Source of the DNA: TH5896 sp049578985
Lineage (GTDB): Archaea; Thermoproteota; Nitrososphaeria; Nitrososphaerales; Nitrososphaeraceae
NCBI GenBank assembly: GCA_049578985.1
Contig: JBAUMZ010000114.1
Location: 1 to 64,000 of the forward strand
Length of the DNA stretch: 64,000 bases
Direction of reading: 5' to 3'
Each line of letters opens with the position of its first letter. Position 1 is the first letter of the stretch. Positions 25,953 through 35,599 of this stretch are shown here, piece after piece. The position numbers and the translations under genes were made by a program. The notes under the pieces were generated by a model. That model worked only from the letters and a program-made list of their open reading frames with translations. It was not told the DNA's origin and searched no databases.

Positions 25953-26738
25953 TTATTTAAGGGCAGAATCTGGTTCTTCGCTTAGGGATGGCTGAATTGT
26001 TTGGTTACTTGTCAAGACAAGATTTCGATTATGATGGCCAAAAATCCTACCTTGTTGTTCGACCGTTAAGGCCTTCTTAATTTCCTGTCGATGATGACAA
26101 CAGAATGCTTTAACTCTTACTCGCCTATCGAATTTAGGGGAGTAAGAGCACTCATAGTCTACAAGTTCTTCGATCCGGTTGAGGAGGTAGAACGCCCCCA
26201 AATCAGCAATAACACACAAACCTTTCATACCAGAATCTTGTGTACTCTGTGACAAAGACCTGATGAGAGTCAAGATCCTGTACGCTTTGTAACGGATGGG
26301 AAAGGAGGCGTATGAATCCTCGAATTGTTGACCAGATGCCCAAACCCTTTTTTCAATGTTATTGTTATCTCCATGGATCCTGCCAAGATTAGAACATGAA
26401 TACGCCGCTACAGAATCCATTATTACAATTGGCCATTTTCTCAATTCTCCATCTAGGTCCAACCCCATGCGCTTAAGCACATTTTTTATGTTACTAACAG
26501 TGTCGTAGTAGGATATTATCAGAATCATTTCATTTTCTGAACTCTTTGAGCTATTTTCAAGGAGTACACTTCTACAATATTTTGAATATAATTGCCTAAA
26601 TGATCTGCGATTAGGATAAACCAACATATTATGTTCTCCATAATCAGAGACCAGCAGTTCCTCAACCATAGCATTAGGATCAGCTGTAAGAGCTATCTTT
26701 TTTTCGCTATAAAACGCATCATCAAGAAAGCCGAACAA
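25953..26738 (-). CDS. MEDS-domain (DcmR-type sensory) protein
   Basis: Residues 20-225 match the pattern of MEDS domains. It has the early HNMLVYPNRRSFRQLYSKY, ILIISYYDTVSNIKNVLKRMG, a central Ser/Ala segment VIMDSVAAYS, and the late VKAFCCHHRQEIKK. These domains occur in regulators such as DcmR and in archaeal signal proteins and are thought to sense hydrocarbon-related or other small ligands. There is no DNA-binding or kinase domain here. The length of 261 is mostly one domain. It ends in a short disordered tail. Convergent to the lyase-like gene. Confidence 0.55.
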   Translation of the reverse strand: MFGFLDDAFYSEKKIALTADPNAMVEELLVSDYGEHNMLVYPNRRSFRQLYSKYCRSVLLENSSKSSENEMILIISYYDTVSNIKNVLKRMGLDLDGELRKWPIVIMDSVAAYSCSNLGRIHGDNNNIEKRVWASGQQFEDSYASFPIRYKAYRILTLIRSLSQSTQDSGMKGLCVIADLGAFYLLNRIEELVDYECSYSPKFDRRVRVKAFCCHHRQEIKKALTVEQQGRIFGHHNRNLVLTSNQTIQPSLSEEPDSALK

Positions 26739-26917
26739 TGTTCTGGAATACCCTCATCGAACTAACAGCTCAACTGGATACCCGCATATTTATTGGTTTA
26801 TCGATTAATTGATATTCCGATTTTAAACGATCTTGGATCTCTTGTGGCGCCCAGCGCACACATCATCGCTCCTGCATATTGATGGCTGAAAATCTGAACA
26901 CATTTTTTGGGCCTAGA

Positions 26918-26991
26918 TGGACCGAGTGGGATTCGAACCCACGACCTCGGCAATGCCAATGCCGTATCCTACCAGACTAGACGACCGGCCC
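26918..26991 (-). tRNA. tRNA-Ala (anticodon GGC)
   Basis: A 74-nt tRNA. The acceptor stem GGGCCGG pairs with TCGGTCC and includes the G3-U70 wobble pair, the alanine identity element. The anticodon stem CGGCA/TGCCG holds the loop TTGGCAT with anticodon GGC. The T-arm is GTGGG-TTCGAAT-CCCAC and the discriminator base is A. CCA is not encoded and no intron is seen. A TATA-like TATTAATATC at about 27011-27022 lies upstream on the minus strand. Confidence 0.96.
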
Positions 26992-27079
26992 TATCTAGAG
27001 TCACAATATCCTCGATATTAATACGTTTGACAGCAGTTAACGATATTATATTGCACTTTATACTTTGTACTGGTTTAGG

Positions 27080-27508
27080 GTGGCGCCGGAACAATCTGTA
27101 GGTGCGGTAATAAAATACTGGTCACCAAATGAAGAAAGAGGGACGAACTCTGAGTTTTTGCTATTGCGAAATAGGAGGGGTTTCTGGGGTTTCCCACAGG
27201 GCCATAAGGAAAGGGGAGAGACTGAACTACAGACGTTGGTAAGGGAAGTAACAGAGGAAACAGGAATCAGATCTATTGACATTCAATCCTATATCGGAAA
27301 GATAAGCTATTCCTTCTTCAGAGGTGATGGGATGAAGTCGGAAAAAGAAGTGATATTTTATTTTGCAACTACTAATACAAGAAATGTTAGAATTTCAGAT
27401 GAGCATGAAGGCTATAAATGGACGTCATATCTCGATGCATTGTTGATGCTTGGTCATAGACAGCTCAAATCAATATTGTCAAGGGGACATCGAAAAGGAC
27501 TCTATTGA
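27080..27508 (+). CDS. Nudix hydrolase
   Basis: Hydrolyses nucleoside-diphosphate-X compounds; the similarity is to the bis(5'-nucleosyl)-tetraphosphatase branch. The Nudix box is complete from GHKERGE through REVTEETGI, preceded by GFWGFPQG. The frame is open from TTG at 27065, but GTG at 27080 gives a start MAPEQSVGAV typical of the family and lies about 26 nt after the TATA-like stretch at 27047-27062. Length 142 is normal. The substrate is not certain. Confidence 0.85.
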   Translation: MAPEQSVGAVIKYWSPNEERGTNSEFLLLRNRRGFWGFPQGHKERGETELQTLVREVTEETGIRSIDIQSYIGKISYSFFRGDGMKSEKEVIFYFATTNTRNVRISDEHEGYKWTSYLDALLMLGHRQLKSILSRGHRKGLY

Positions 27509-27569
27509 AATTTCAACAATCACTGCCATCTGACAGTGACATAATATGAATTTTGGTATATCGGAATAG

Positions 27570-27578
27570 ATTTATATC
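27570..27578 (+). promoter_or_regulatory. TATA box and ribosome binding site of the radical SAM gene
   Basis: ATTTATATC is followed about 26 nt later by AAGGAGG (27595-27601), 12 nt before the ATG at 27614. This gene therefore appears to have a short leader with a Shine-Dalgarno sequence, unlike the many leaderless genes of the window. Confidence 0.45.
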
Positions 27579-27613
27579 AATGTTCAGATGGAATAAGGAG
27601 GAACGTTTAGATC

Positions 27614-29188
27614 ATGGTTATCGGTAAACGAGTTGTACTGACTGCAGACAGAAGTCTTATGACCAATTACAGAGGCAATTTTCTTTATGGCTTTATCGCA
27701 TGCGGCCCATATGAGCTGGTTCCTGAGTTTGTATTCGATAAACTCTTCTGTCCCAGTGTCGAAACTGATAAGGAAACAGGGGGAGTCAAGGTTGCTCAAT
27801 GTGGATTAAGGAGAGTAGAGGCTGCTTTGCTCAAAGAGTACAAAACTGACGACATATTTATAGCTCACCCTGAAATGCTTGAAAGATGTGTTGGACCTGA
27901 AACCAAAGTAATTGGGGTAAATGTAATGGATCCTCTAGGAATGGCCCCTGTAACTACAACAATGTCCCCCGAAAAACTTTCTTACGTTGCCATGAAATTT
28001 AAGAAATTGTGTGCCTCCATAATCCAACTTAAGAAAAAATATGGGTTCAAGGTTGTCGTTGGAGGGAACGGTGCGTGGGAGTTGGCCAAACCGGATCGAA
28101 TGAAAATTCATGGTATTGATACTGTGGTTATAGGCGAGGCGGATGAATTAGCACTTGATCTGTTTCATGATCTAGAATCTGGTGATGCACCCGAGTTACT
28201 TCACACTTTTGTAAGAAGAATCGAGAATATTCCGAGCATCCGTGGACCAACAATAAACTCACTGATCGAGGCGATGAGAGGTTGTGGTAGAGGGTGCGAT
28301 TTTTGTGATGTAAACAAGCGCTCAAAAAAGGACATTCCACTTGAAAGGTTGCAGGAAGAGGCTAAGATTAACTTGAAATACGGTTTTGACTCGATATGGC
28401 TTCAATCGGATGAGATGCTCCTTTATGGCTGTGATAACAAGGATTTTGTTCCCAATTCTGATGCAATAATCGGCTTATGGTCTGGGCTCAAATCTGTTGG
28501 TGCAAACTTCATAGGCACTACGCACATGACTCTGTCGGCAGTAGCGAGCTCGCCCGATCTTATCACAAGATTATCCCACATCAACGGAATGGAGAGTAGC
28601 GGACGATGGCTGGCTACCAATTTAGGTGTCGAAACAGTCGCCCCGAGGATGGTAAAGAAACATCTTGGCGTTAAAACTAAACCTTATCAGCCTGACGAAT
28701 GGGGTGCAGTAGTGAGACAGGGAGTTCAGATCTTGAACCAAAACCACTGGTTTCCGGCTTTGACCCTTATCATAGGGTGGCCAGATGAAACCCCAGATGA
28801 AACTCAGTACACCATTGATCTGATCGATGACTTTCGAGAAACTAACATGCGTGGACTTGTCGCGCCGTTACTATACCAAGATTTTTCAGAGAGGAATTCT
28901 ATGCATTTTGGGAATCTCAATGAAGCACAATTTGCTCTATTTTGGAGATGCTGGCAACACAACCTATGGGTAATAAATGACATTATCCCAATCATAATAA
29001 GGAACAAGACGTACGGTCCTCTCATGAAAGTTTTCATGGCGACTCTGATAAAAGCCGGAACATGGGCGATAATGCGGTATTTGAGAGGATTATCTAAGAA
29101 TCTTTTTGACGGAAGACCACCAGAAGAGATTGTCTCCAGGTATTCGAGAAGAAAATCTGTTACTGCATCACTACCTCCAAAGCTCTAA
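27614..29188 (+). CDS. Radical SAM protein with B12-binding-like N-terminal region
   Basis: The 524-residue protein has a Rossmann-like N-terminal half (about 1-205, including VVVGGNGAWELAKP and VVIGEADELALDLF) reminiscent of B12-binding domains. The radical SAM core then begins with the cluster motif C224-x3-C228-x2-C231 in RGCGRGCDFCDV. Later segments such as LTLIIGWPDETPDETQ match the barrel. Related archaeal enzymes of this architecture modify membrane lipids, such as GDGT ring synthases and calditol synthase, but many others exist, so the substrate is a hypothesis. A hydrophobic C-terminal region (about 445-480) fits a membrane-associated substrate. Confidence 0.75.
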   Translation: MVIGKRVVLTADRSLMTNYRGNFLYGFIACGPYELVPEFVFDKLFCPSVETDKETGGVKVAQCGLRRVEAALLKEYKTDDIFIAHPEMLERCVGPETKVIGVNVMDPLGMAPVTTTMSPEKLSYVAMKFKKLCASIIQLKKKYGFKVVVGGNGAWELAKPDRMKIHGIDTVVIGEADELALDLFHDLESGDAPELLHTFVRRIENIPSIRGPTINSLIEAMRGCGRGCDFCDVNKRSKKDIPLERLQEEAKINLKYGFDSIWLQSDEMLLYGCDNKDFVPNSDAIIGLWSGLKSVGANFIGTTHMTLSAVASSPDLITRLSHINGMESSGRWLATNLGVETVAPRMVKKHLGVKTKPYQPDEWGAVVRQGVQILNQNHWFPALTLIIGWPDETPDETQYTIDLIDDFRETNMRGLVAPLLYQDFSERNSMHFGNLNEAQFALFWRCWQHNLWVINDIIPIIIRNKTYGPLMKVFMATLIKAGTWAIMRYLRGLSKNLFDGRPPEEIVSRYSRRKSVTASLPPKL

Positions 29189-29283
29189 CAATCTGCGTCA
29201 TGCCAAGGTAGAAATAGTTCGCCTCACACCCTAGGAAAAGAATATTTTTATAGACCAGACTGGAGAATGCCGACCAAAAAATC

Positions 29284-29622
29284 TTAAGGTTTTTTTGACT
29301 CGAGTGCAGATATAGCTTCATCTGCTATTGTAGCCCTAGCAGGGGTCAATATAATAAAATAATTCTTATCAGCTCGTTCAACAGAACTTACTTGCTTGTA
29401 TTTCTTTGTTGAAACATCAAATTCTACCATTCCGGGATCTAAATTTCCTTTAGTATAAACCATCATTAACACCTCGCCTGAAATAGGACTTAAGGGAATT
29501 ATGGAGAAAACATATCCTTTGTACGAACTTACTGGCAAAATCTGTTTCATGTAAGGGGCTACTGATACCAAGTACATGAAAACGTCTTCCACAGAATTAA
29601 ATTCCTCGAACTCAAATTTCAT
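29284..29622 (-). CDS. Hypothetical protein
   Basis: A 112-residue protein of unknown function. It begins with an ATG and has a mixed alpha/beta pattern with several hydrophobic strands, including GYVFSIIPL and VLMMVYTKG, and no cysteines or obvious motifs. The clear reading frame and codon use like neighbouring genes support it as real. It is downstream of the FNR-like gene but is on the minus strand, with 51 nt to that gene, so it may be cotranscribed. Confidence 0.55.
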   Translation of the reverse strand: MKFEFEEFNSVEDVFMYLVSVAPYMKQILPVSSYKGYVFSIIPLSPISGEVLMMVYTKGNLDPGMVEFDVSTKKYKQVSSVERADKNYFIILTPARATIADEAISALESKKP

Positions 29623-29673
29623 GTCGTTGTTCTAAACATATCCAGATATAAAGGCTTTAGTGAAGGTATCTGC

Positions 29674-30519
29674 CTATCCGTATGACTCGAATTTAACATC
29701 ATAACTGCCGTCTTTTCTCTTCTGACGTTCGGTAACAAAACCCTTAGGTACCAGGTAATCGAGTGCACCATCAACGGTACCCTGCCAACCACACACATAG
29801 AAACATGTATTGTCTGGAGTTATTTTCTCACCTACTAATTCCTCCAGCGGAGACTTGTCTGTTCCTAAAAGTTTTGGTCTTAAGAATGATTCTACCCTAC
29901 CTTTCTGCCCGCTCCATGTTCTATTGAACCATTCCTGAGGCCGGCTAATACTAGCTCTATATCGAAAATTCCACTTATCCCTACCATTATCATTACTTTC
30001 ATCTTCGAGCTGGCTTAAGAGTTCTCTGTAGCTCAGTTCGTCCACATAACTAGCGCCATGAAGGACCACCATCTCCCTTTTACTCCGAGCAGACTTTAGA
30101 TGGAGTGAGTAGGATATAAATGGGGCCAACCCCGTCCCTCCACCAATTAGTACCATCCTCCTTTCATCAGGTGTCCCATCCGGCCTCGATTGATTGATTG
30201 TGAATATACCAGTGGGCTTCACCCAACTGATTTCATCTCCTTCCTTTATATTGAAGAGTTCAGTCGTAAGCCTTCCCGGTACTGGTTTTCTCACCCAGCG
30301 TATGAGCAGCTCAAAATGTTTTTTCTGCTCAGGTGGTGACGCTATTGAATACGCCCTACGGATCACTTTTCCTTCTCTAGGTATGTGTGTCCCAATAGTA
30401 AGAAACTGACCTGCCTTGAAGTCAGGTACTTGACCATCATTTGGAGTTATTCGTAAAATCAATAGATCTTCCTTCAAGACCCTAAGGTACGAAATTCTTC
30501 CTTTGTTATCAACTACCAT
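29674..30519 (-). CDS. Ferredoxin-NADP reductase-like flavoprotein
   Basis: This is an FAD-containing oxidoreductase of the FNR family, moving electrons between NAD(P)H and ferredoxin or flavodoxin. The FAD-binding motif RRAYSIASPP and the pyridine-nucleotide loop IGGGTGLAPF are both present, with FYVCGWQGTVDGA near the C-terminus. The frame extends to 30582, but the ATG at 30519 (281 residues) is chosen. It matches the usual FNR start, and a TATA-like TGTTTATTTACA around 30540-30550 predicts transcription start there. The ferredoxin partner is not in the window. Confidence 0.88.
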   Translation of the reverse strand: MVVDNKGRISYLRVLKEDLLILRITPNDGQVPDFKAGQFLTIGTHIPREGKVIRRAYSIASPPEQKKHFELLIRWVRKPVPGRLTTELFNIKEGDEISWVKPTGIFTINQSRPDGTPDERRMVLIGGGTGLAPFISYSLHLKSARSKREMVVLHGASYVDELSYRELLSQLEDESNDNGRDKWNFRYRASISRPQEWFNRTWSGQKGRVESFLRPKLLGTDKSPLEELVGEKITPDNTCFYVCGWQGTVDGALDYLVPKGFVTERQKRKDGSYDVKFESYG

Positions 30520-30713
30520 GTATTCCTGAAGTTTGGGTATTGTAAATAAACATTGTCCTAAGATATCCAGAAGAGGCGCCACCTTAAGGATAGTTTACAA
30601 AACCTGGAACCAAATTTTCATTTGGCGTTCGTTCTACATTAATATAGCTTACATGGACAATCAATTATTGTCATTGTTTTCAAGTTGTGCTAAGCATCTA
30701 CTCTTTGGGGTAA

Positions 30714-31010
30714 GTGCCGTTGATTAAGTTTGGTAGGGATCGGGTGCCAGATATTTCTACTGACGTGGAAGAACTTGCAAATCTTATCAATGATCAAAGC
30801 TCTGAACAGAAGAAACTCATCATCCAATTTAAATCTGCAATGAACAGATTTGCTTCAGAAAGATCATTGGATTCTTGCCTTGAAGCCCTGAATGTTTGTA
30901 TGCAACTTACAAACACTCGCCGACGCCTCCTGGAATCTTACCAGCGGTATTCAAGACTATTGGAAAACGAGATAACAAGAATTAACAAGGACTCTAGGAA
31001 AGAGAAATAG
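30714..31010 (+). CDS. Small helical hypothetical protein
   Basis: A 98-residue protein that is nearly all helical, with amphipathic segments such as VEELANLINDQSSEQKKLII and LTNTRRRLLESYQRYSRLL. It has no recognised domain. Start is GTG at 30714. It is followed by a short gap and then the convergent GlyRS gene. No function can be assigned. Confidence 0.55.
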   Translation: MPLIKFGRDRVPDISTDVEELANLINDQSSEQKKLIIQFKSAMNRFASERSLDSCLEALNVCMQLTNTRRRLLESYQRYSRLLENEITRINKDSRKEK

Positions 31011-31038
31011 TTAAAGATTACATTGCTATGTGGATTAG

Positions 31039-32535
31039 TTAAAGTTCTTTTATCTGGTAAGCTTTTTGATTTACCGCAACCTTTCCATCGAAGAATTTTT
31101 TCAGATCCCCTATCCCAATTCTTTCCTGCTCCATTGAATCTCTATACCTGACAGTTACAGTATCATCTATTAGTGTCTGCTGGTCTATGGTAAGTGCAAA
31201 CGGAACTCCAATTTCTTCTAGCCGTCTATAACGTCTACCAATGGAACCTGACTCATCGTAGACAGAATCGAAATCTCTCTTTAGAAGAGAGTGAATTGTC
31301 CTGGACTTCTCGACCATCTGGGGTTTCGACATAAGAGGAAGAACTCCAAATATAATAGGAGCAAGGTAAGGATTCAGTCTTAGGACTACTCGATCATCGT
31401 GTCTAAAATCTTCATAATAGGAGTGTTCCAGGATACTGTACAGGCTCCTATCGATTCCCATTGACAGCTCGAAAATGTGAGGTAATACCTTGGTCTGGCT
31501 GGTCGGCTCCACAACTTCAAAGTTATGATTACTAGTCGACGAATGACCTTTTAGGTCATAATCTGCCCGGTAATTACAAGCTACGAGCTCCAACCAACCT
31601 AGGCTGGTTTCTACCTCAAAATCAAATGCAAGATGAGAATAGAAAGCCTTCTCATCATCGGCTAATCTTCTAAATCTAGTTCTCTTCATGTCAATTCCTG
31701 TCTTGTTATAGAACTCTGCCAGTAATGCGAGGTAGTAGGCAATTAGCTCATTAGGTAGCAAGCCTTGCTTCAAACAGTCGATGGCAGTTACTCCTCGATG
31801 AAATTCATCATCGAACAAATTAAGCGTAGTATCGCGGACTTCGTCAAACTCGGGCACATCATTTAACCGGTCAGGGTTACAAAAAACTTCAATCTCAGCC
31901 TGATAAAATTCTCGGAGTCTCAACAGGCTTTGTCTGGGTGCAATTTCGTTCCTAAAGCTCTTGCCAATCTGAGCAATCCCTAATGGCAGCCTACCTCTCA
32001 TTGTCTTGAATACTCGTGCGAAATCGACAAAGATTGTTTGGCATGTTTCAGGTCTCAAATACGCTTCATCATGTGAAGAACCGATACCGACCTTAAACAT
32101 CATATTGAATCTAGCTACTGGTTTAAACTCTCCTTTGCAATTTTGGCATTGAATATGGTTTACGCTTATCATTGAATTTAGTGCTGTCTCAGAAGTACCT
32201 TCTGGAATAAGTTTCCCCAATTTTTCAGAGAGGTATCGGTCGGCCCGGAATATTGAACCACAGTTCTTGCATTCTACTAGCGGATCACTGAAGTTACGTA
32301 AATGTCCAGAAGCTTCGAAAACGCTCCTGCTCATTATTTGTGACCCATCGATTTCTATCATCCCGTCCCGCCGTATTAACTCCCTTCTCCATAGCGCTAT
32401 GAATTTATTCTTCATATTGACTCCTACTGGGCCGTATTCCCAGAACCCTGCAGGTGCGTCTGGGTAGATCTCGCAACTGGGAAAGTAAAATCCACGTTCA
32501 AGTGCAAGTTTCATAATTTGGTCATAACTAGTCAT
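31039..32535 (-). CDS. glyS: Glycine--tRNA ligase (archaeal/eukaryal alpha2 type)
   Basis: A class II aminoacyl-tRNA synthetase that charges tRNA-Gly. Motif 2 and 3 regions are visible, such as GIAQIGKSFRNEIAPRQSLL and the C-terminal anticodon-binding domain, and the start region GFYFPSCEIYPDAPAGFWEY is typical of archaeal GlyRS. A zinc-finger-like CxxC pair, CKNCGS and CQNCKG, sits in the insertion around residues 90-160. The frame is open from GTG at 32556, but ATG at 32535 is preferred because the TTTAAAAAC TATA element near 32562-32570 gives transcription start near 32540. Length 498. Confidence 0.95.
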   Translation of the reverse strand: MTSYDQIMKLALERGFYFPSCEIYPDAPAGFWEYGPVGVNMKNKFIALWRRELIRRDGMIEIDGSQIMSRSVFEASGHLRNFSDPLVECKNCGSIFRADRYLSEKLGKLIPEGTSETALNSMISVNHIQCQNCKGEFKPVARFNMMFKVGIGSSHDEAYLRPETCQTIFVDFARVFKTMRGRLPLGIAQIGKSFRNEIAPRQSLLRLREFYQAEIEVFCNPDRLNDVPEFDEVRDTTLNLFDDEFHRGVTAIDCLKQGLLPNELIAYYLALLAEFYNKTGIDMKRTRFRRLADDEKAFYSHLAFDFEVETSLGWLELVACNYRADYDLKGHSSTSNHNFEVVEPTSQTKVLPHIFELSMGIDRSLYSILEHSYYEDFRHDDRVVLRLNPYLAPIIFGVLPLMSKPQMVEKSRTIHSLLKRDFDSVYDESGSIGRRYRRLEEIGVPFALTIDQQTLIDDTVTVRYRDSMEQERIGIGDLKKFFDGKVAVNQKAYQIKEL

Positions 32536-32783
32536 AGTATTGCTGGAGACAAGCACATTTAGTTTTTAAATTTATTGGTGGGTGATCGCGTATCATTGAG
32601 GAGAATTACAATAATTAGGATCCTGCCTCCATTTATAATTCCATACCACTTATTTCGAGTCATGGGTACTCTCATGTACATCCTATATGCGCGATGTTAA
32701 TTTTTAAGTAGCGCCTTCGCTAATAAAGGAAAAGGTGTACCGAGGGAGTTTTTTAATAACTGACAAATATTTAGACCGCTGTT

Positions 32784-32793
32784 ATTTTATAAG
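32784..32793 (+). promoter_or_regulatory. TATA box of the primase operon
   Basis: ATTTTATAAG is 31 nt before the ATG of priL at 32820, suggesting a leader of only a few bases. It is the only clear TATA-like element in the last 60 nt before the gene. Confidence 0.45.
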
Positions 32794-32819
32794 CGCAAAC
32801 GCAATAATAGACAGCGACT

Positions 32820-33869
32820 ATGAATTTTCGACTCGGAACTGCCGACTTGGCAAAATATCCCTTCCTGAACGAGGCAGCCGAGTACATGCGTCAAACTTAC
32901 TTCAATCTTGATGATATTAATTTACCAGAGCTTCGACATATAGTAGAAAGAGCATCAAACAGGATAAGAAGTGAAATAGTACACGGCAAACCTGATTATG
33001 CTCTAGAAAGACATGAAGTCGAGATATTGACATTTCTTGTCGGAATTCTAATTATTAGAGCAATAAATTCGGACAATCTAACCAAAAAGCATTGCCTGTG
33101 TGAAGCGCTAAGAGCCGAAAAATTTCTTGCGCGTGATTTGAAGGCACATGGAGAATTTTCAAATAAGAAACTTTTGATTTTCAAGGTTTTTAAAGAGCTG
33201 TTAAAAATGGACGTACACCCAAGTCTGAAATACCAATTATTGTTGGAGGTGAAGGTAACAGATTATCTAAAAAGATCTCATCTGTTTCACGAGCAAGAAT
33301 GGAAGCTTAGCAACAGGCTCGTGCACGACGGTCGAGTGTTTCTCGATCCTGATGAGACTGTGCGGCTAATTCGATCTGAGGTAGCAAATCTCTTGCTAGA
33401 AAGAATAAGACAAATGAACCCATCTCACATACCAGCAACGATTATGGAACAGGCAAATATTCTAAAATCGATCCTTCCTGTGGCACCAGCCAAACTTGGC
33501 AATGCCCCATCGGCTTACCCTCCCTGTGTAAGCCATGCATTGGACCAAATGGCAGCTGGGGAGAATCTACCCCATTCTGCAAGGGTGATGCTCGCCACTT
33601 ATATGCTTGCTACAGGAAAAAATATTGAAGAGATTGTATCACTTTTCAAAAATGCCCCAGATTATGACGAAAGGGTATCCAGGTATCAGGTGGAACACTT
33701 AGCAGGAGAGAGAGGAAGTCATGTTCGTTACTTGGTCCCTTCGTGTACTAAATTACTAAATGAAGGACTCTGCTTTGCTACGAGCCAGTGTGAAGGATTG
33801 ATCAATCCAGTACAATTCGGAAGAGCAATCAGATTCCATTCAAGAAAAGCAAACGTGGGACAAGGATGA
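32820..33869 (+). CDS. priL: DNA primase large subunit
   Basis: This is the regulatory subunit of the archaeal/eukaryal-type primase. The C-terminal Fe-S domain is visible, with four spaced cysteines: one in YPPCVSHALDQM, then CTKLLNEGLC and SQCEGL. The N-terminal half is helical, consistent with the family. Length 349 is normal. It is directly followed by priS with 16 nt between them, so the two subunits are made together. Confidence 0.93.
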   Translation: MNFRLGTADLAKYPFLNEAAEYMRQTYFNLDDINLPELRHIVERASNRIRSEIVHGKPDYALERHEVEILTFLVGILIIRAINSDNLTKKHCLCEALRAEKFLARDLKAHGEFSNKKLLIFKVFKELLKMDVHPSLKYQLLLEVKVTDYLKRSHLFHEQEWKLSNRLVHDGRVFLDPDETVRLIRSEVANLLLERIRQMNPSHIPATIMEQANILKSILPVAPAKLGNAPSAYPPCVSHALDQMAAGENLPHSARVMLATYMLATGKNIEEIVSLFKNAPDYDERVSRYQVEHLAGERGSHVRYLVPSCTKLLNEGLCFATSQCEGLINPVQFGRAIRFHSRKANVGQG

Positions 33870-33885
33870 ATTTCCTGAAACAATC

Positions 33886-35049
33886 ATGATCCTGACCAAA
33901 ACAGGCAAAGATTTACAATTAGTGAAAATAGCGTTCAGAGAATTCTATTTCAATCATGGGAACAAGATAGAGGAGCCATCAAAAATGCAGAATCGCGAGT
34001 TTGGACTAATGGGATTCGATGGTGTGATGAAGAGGCATCTCAAATTTTCTAATTTGGGGGGACTGGTTGCGTCACTGATATTGGAAAATCCTTCAGATGT
34101 ATTTACGTCGAACGCGCAATACGACTTTCCAGCACTCCCGATGAGCGAAAAAGGTTGGCGTGGAGCGGATCTAATTTTTGATATCGATCTCAAGGACCTT
34201 GGCTTGAAATGCATGCAGTCTCATTCTTACAGGACATGCCTTTCCTGTAGCAGTAGTTACGTCTCGGGTTCTCCGGAAAGCTGTCCAAAGTGCGGTGCAA
34301 ATAGCTTTGCAGAATCAATGCTCCCATGTGACAGATGTATTAATGGGCTAAAAAGTGAAGTTTTGAAATTGCATCGGTTCCTCACCACTGACATAGGAAT
34401 AAGCCCAGAAATGATCAGTACATATTTTTCAGGGAACAACGGTTTTCATGTCCACGTTCTAGATGAATCATTCAATGACTTAAACAGCCATGCACGAGCG
34501 GATTTGGCTGCGTACATAATGGGAGTAGGAATCTTGGCTGATGTTATCGGGGCCACTAAAGATAGCCGGAATGATTTTCGCGTTAGATTCCCAATAGGCG
34601 GATTGGATCACGGTTGGCGGAAAAGAATATCCGATAGATTAGGGATATCTATAACGTCGCAGAAAAGGCTAACTAATTTGGTCAATGAACAAGGAGGCTT
34701 AGAACAATTCAGGAGGAGAGTAGTCGAAATTACAAGGGAAATGGGGGTGCGGATTGATGCGCAGGTCACCACAGACGTTCACCGTGTGTTCAGGTTGCCA
34801 GGAACATTGAATGGCAAGAGTGGGCTTACAAAGACGCTATGTCCAGATCTGAGTTCATTTGATCCTTTCAACGAGTCATGCCAGCTTTCAAATCGTGAAG
34901 TAACAGTCAGGCTTACGCTCCCGAAGCTGAAACTGCGGCTTAAGGGTGAAAGGTTCAATCTTACAGAAGAGTTTGCTCGTGTACCCATGTTCATTGGAGT
35001 TTACCTAATATCTAAGGGGCTCGCACACACGGTACATTTCGATCCTTGA
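33886..35049 (+). CDS. priS: DNA primase small (catalytic) subunit
   Basis: This is the catalytic subunit of archaeal primase that synthesises RNA primers. The metal-binding catalytic motif DIDLKD lies in LIFDIDLKDLGL (about 93-104). The zinc-binding knuckle follows with CLSCSSSYV and CPKCGANSF, then CDRCINGLK. The GNNGFHVHV segment with its histidine is another family hallmark. It is in an operon with priL. Length 387 is typical. Confidence 0.95.
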   Translation: MILTKTGKDLQLVKIAFREFYFNHGNKIEEPSKMQNREFGLMGFDGVMKRHLKFSNLGGLVASLILENPSDVFTSNAQYDFPALPMSEKGWRGADLIFDIDLKDLGLKCMQSHSYRTCLSCSSSYVSGSPESCPKCGANSFAESMLPCDRCINGLKSEVLKLHRFLTTDIGISPEMISTYFSGNNGFHVHVLDESFNDLNSHARADLAAYIMGVGILADVIGATKDSRNDFRVRFPIGGLDHGWRKRISDRLGISITSQKRLTNLVNEQGGLEQFRRRVVEITREMGVRIDAQVTTDVHRVFRLPGTLNGKSGLTKTLCPDLSSFDPFNESCQLSNREVTVRLTLPKLKLRLKGERFNLTEEFARVPMFIGVYLISKGLAHTVHFDP

Positions 35050-35185
35050 ATAGGTCGATTTTTTGTCTCTGCTTCAACTGTTGGATTTAATTGATGTGGA
35101 AAAATCCAAGGCTCTTTTAGGATCAAGAAAAACCAACGAAATTGATCAACCTAGTATAGATTCAAAAATATAGGGTAATGGGCTA

Positions 35186-35599
35186 GTGATTGATGGTGTG
35201 TTGAGCGACGATCATGATTTGATCCCAATGGTGAAATGGCTAGTGGCGTTTAGAGATAGACATTGTCCCACTGGGATTATCTCAATAAGGGAATTTCATT
35301 GTGGTGGCTATTACGACGCATTCGAGAGAGTTCAAGGATATGCAGAGAAAACGAATACGGAGGTCTTATGGTTTAGGGAGAAAAGTGCATGCGATGAACC
35401 ACTCACTTATTCCCTTCAACTACCCCTTGGGTCCTTTTGCACTTACTGCAATGTTGAGCACAATACTGAAGGCTCGATACCATGCCAAGAGCAACACTGT
35501 AGTTCCATCTTGTGTTCCAGGAAGTGTTACGAACATCACTTGAGAATGAAACACATAACTTCAGATATTATTGGGAGATTTGCTTTCAAGTTCAGCTAA
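35186..35599 (+). CDS. Uncharacterised zinc-finger protein
   Basis: A 137-residue protein. The last 45 residues carry a metal-binding cluster, FCTYCNVEH, then CQEQHC and CSRKCYEHHLRMKH, which looks like a double zinc finger of the MYND/HIT type. The N-terminal part is not recognised. Start is GTG at 35186. A TATA-like CAAAAATATAG at 35163-35173 predicts leaderless transcription. It follows the primase genes by 136 nt. The neighbour and function are not clear. Confidence 0.6.
   Translation: MIDGVLSDDHDLIPMVKWLVAFRDRHCPTGIISIREFHCGGYYDAFERVQGYAEKTNTEVLWFREKSACDEPLTYSLQLPLGSFCTYCNVEHNTEGSIPCQEQHCSSILCSRKCYEHHLRMKHITSDIIGRFAFKFS

Noticed and set aside
27614..29188. Radical SAM gene as third member of an AmmeMemoRadiSam set
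   Set aside because: Its architecture (B12-binding-like N-terminus) differs from that of the small AmmeMemoRadiSam radical SAM proteins and it is far from MEMO and AMMECR1.
35063..35173. 36-codon TTG-started ORF between priS and the zinc-finger gene
   Set aside because: It overlaps the likely TATA box of the next gene, has no canonical ATG and no recognisable family, so it is probably a chance frame.
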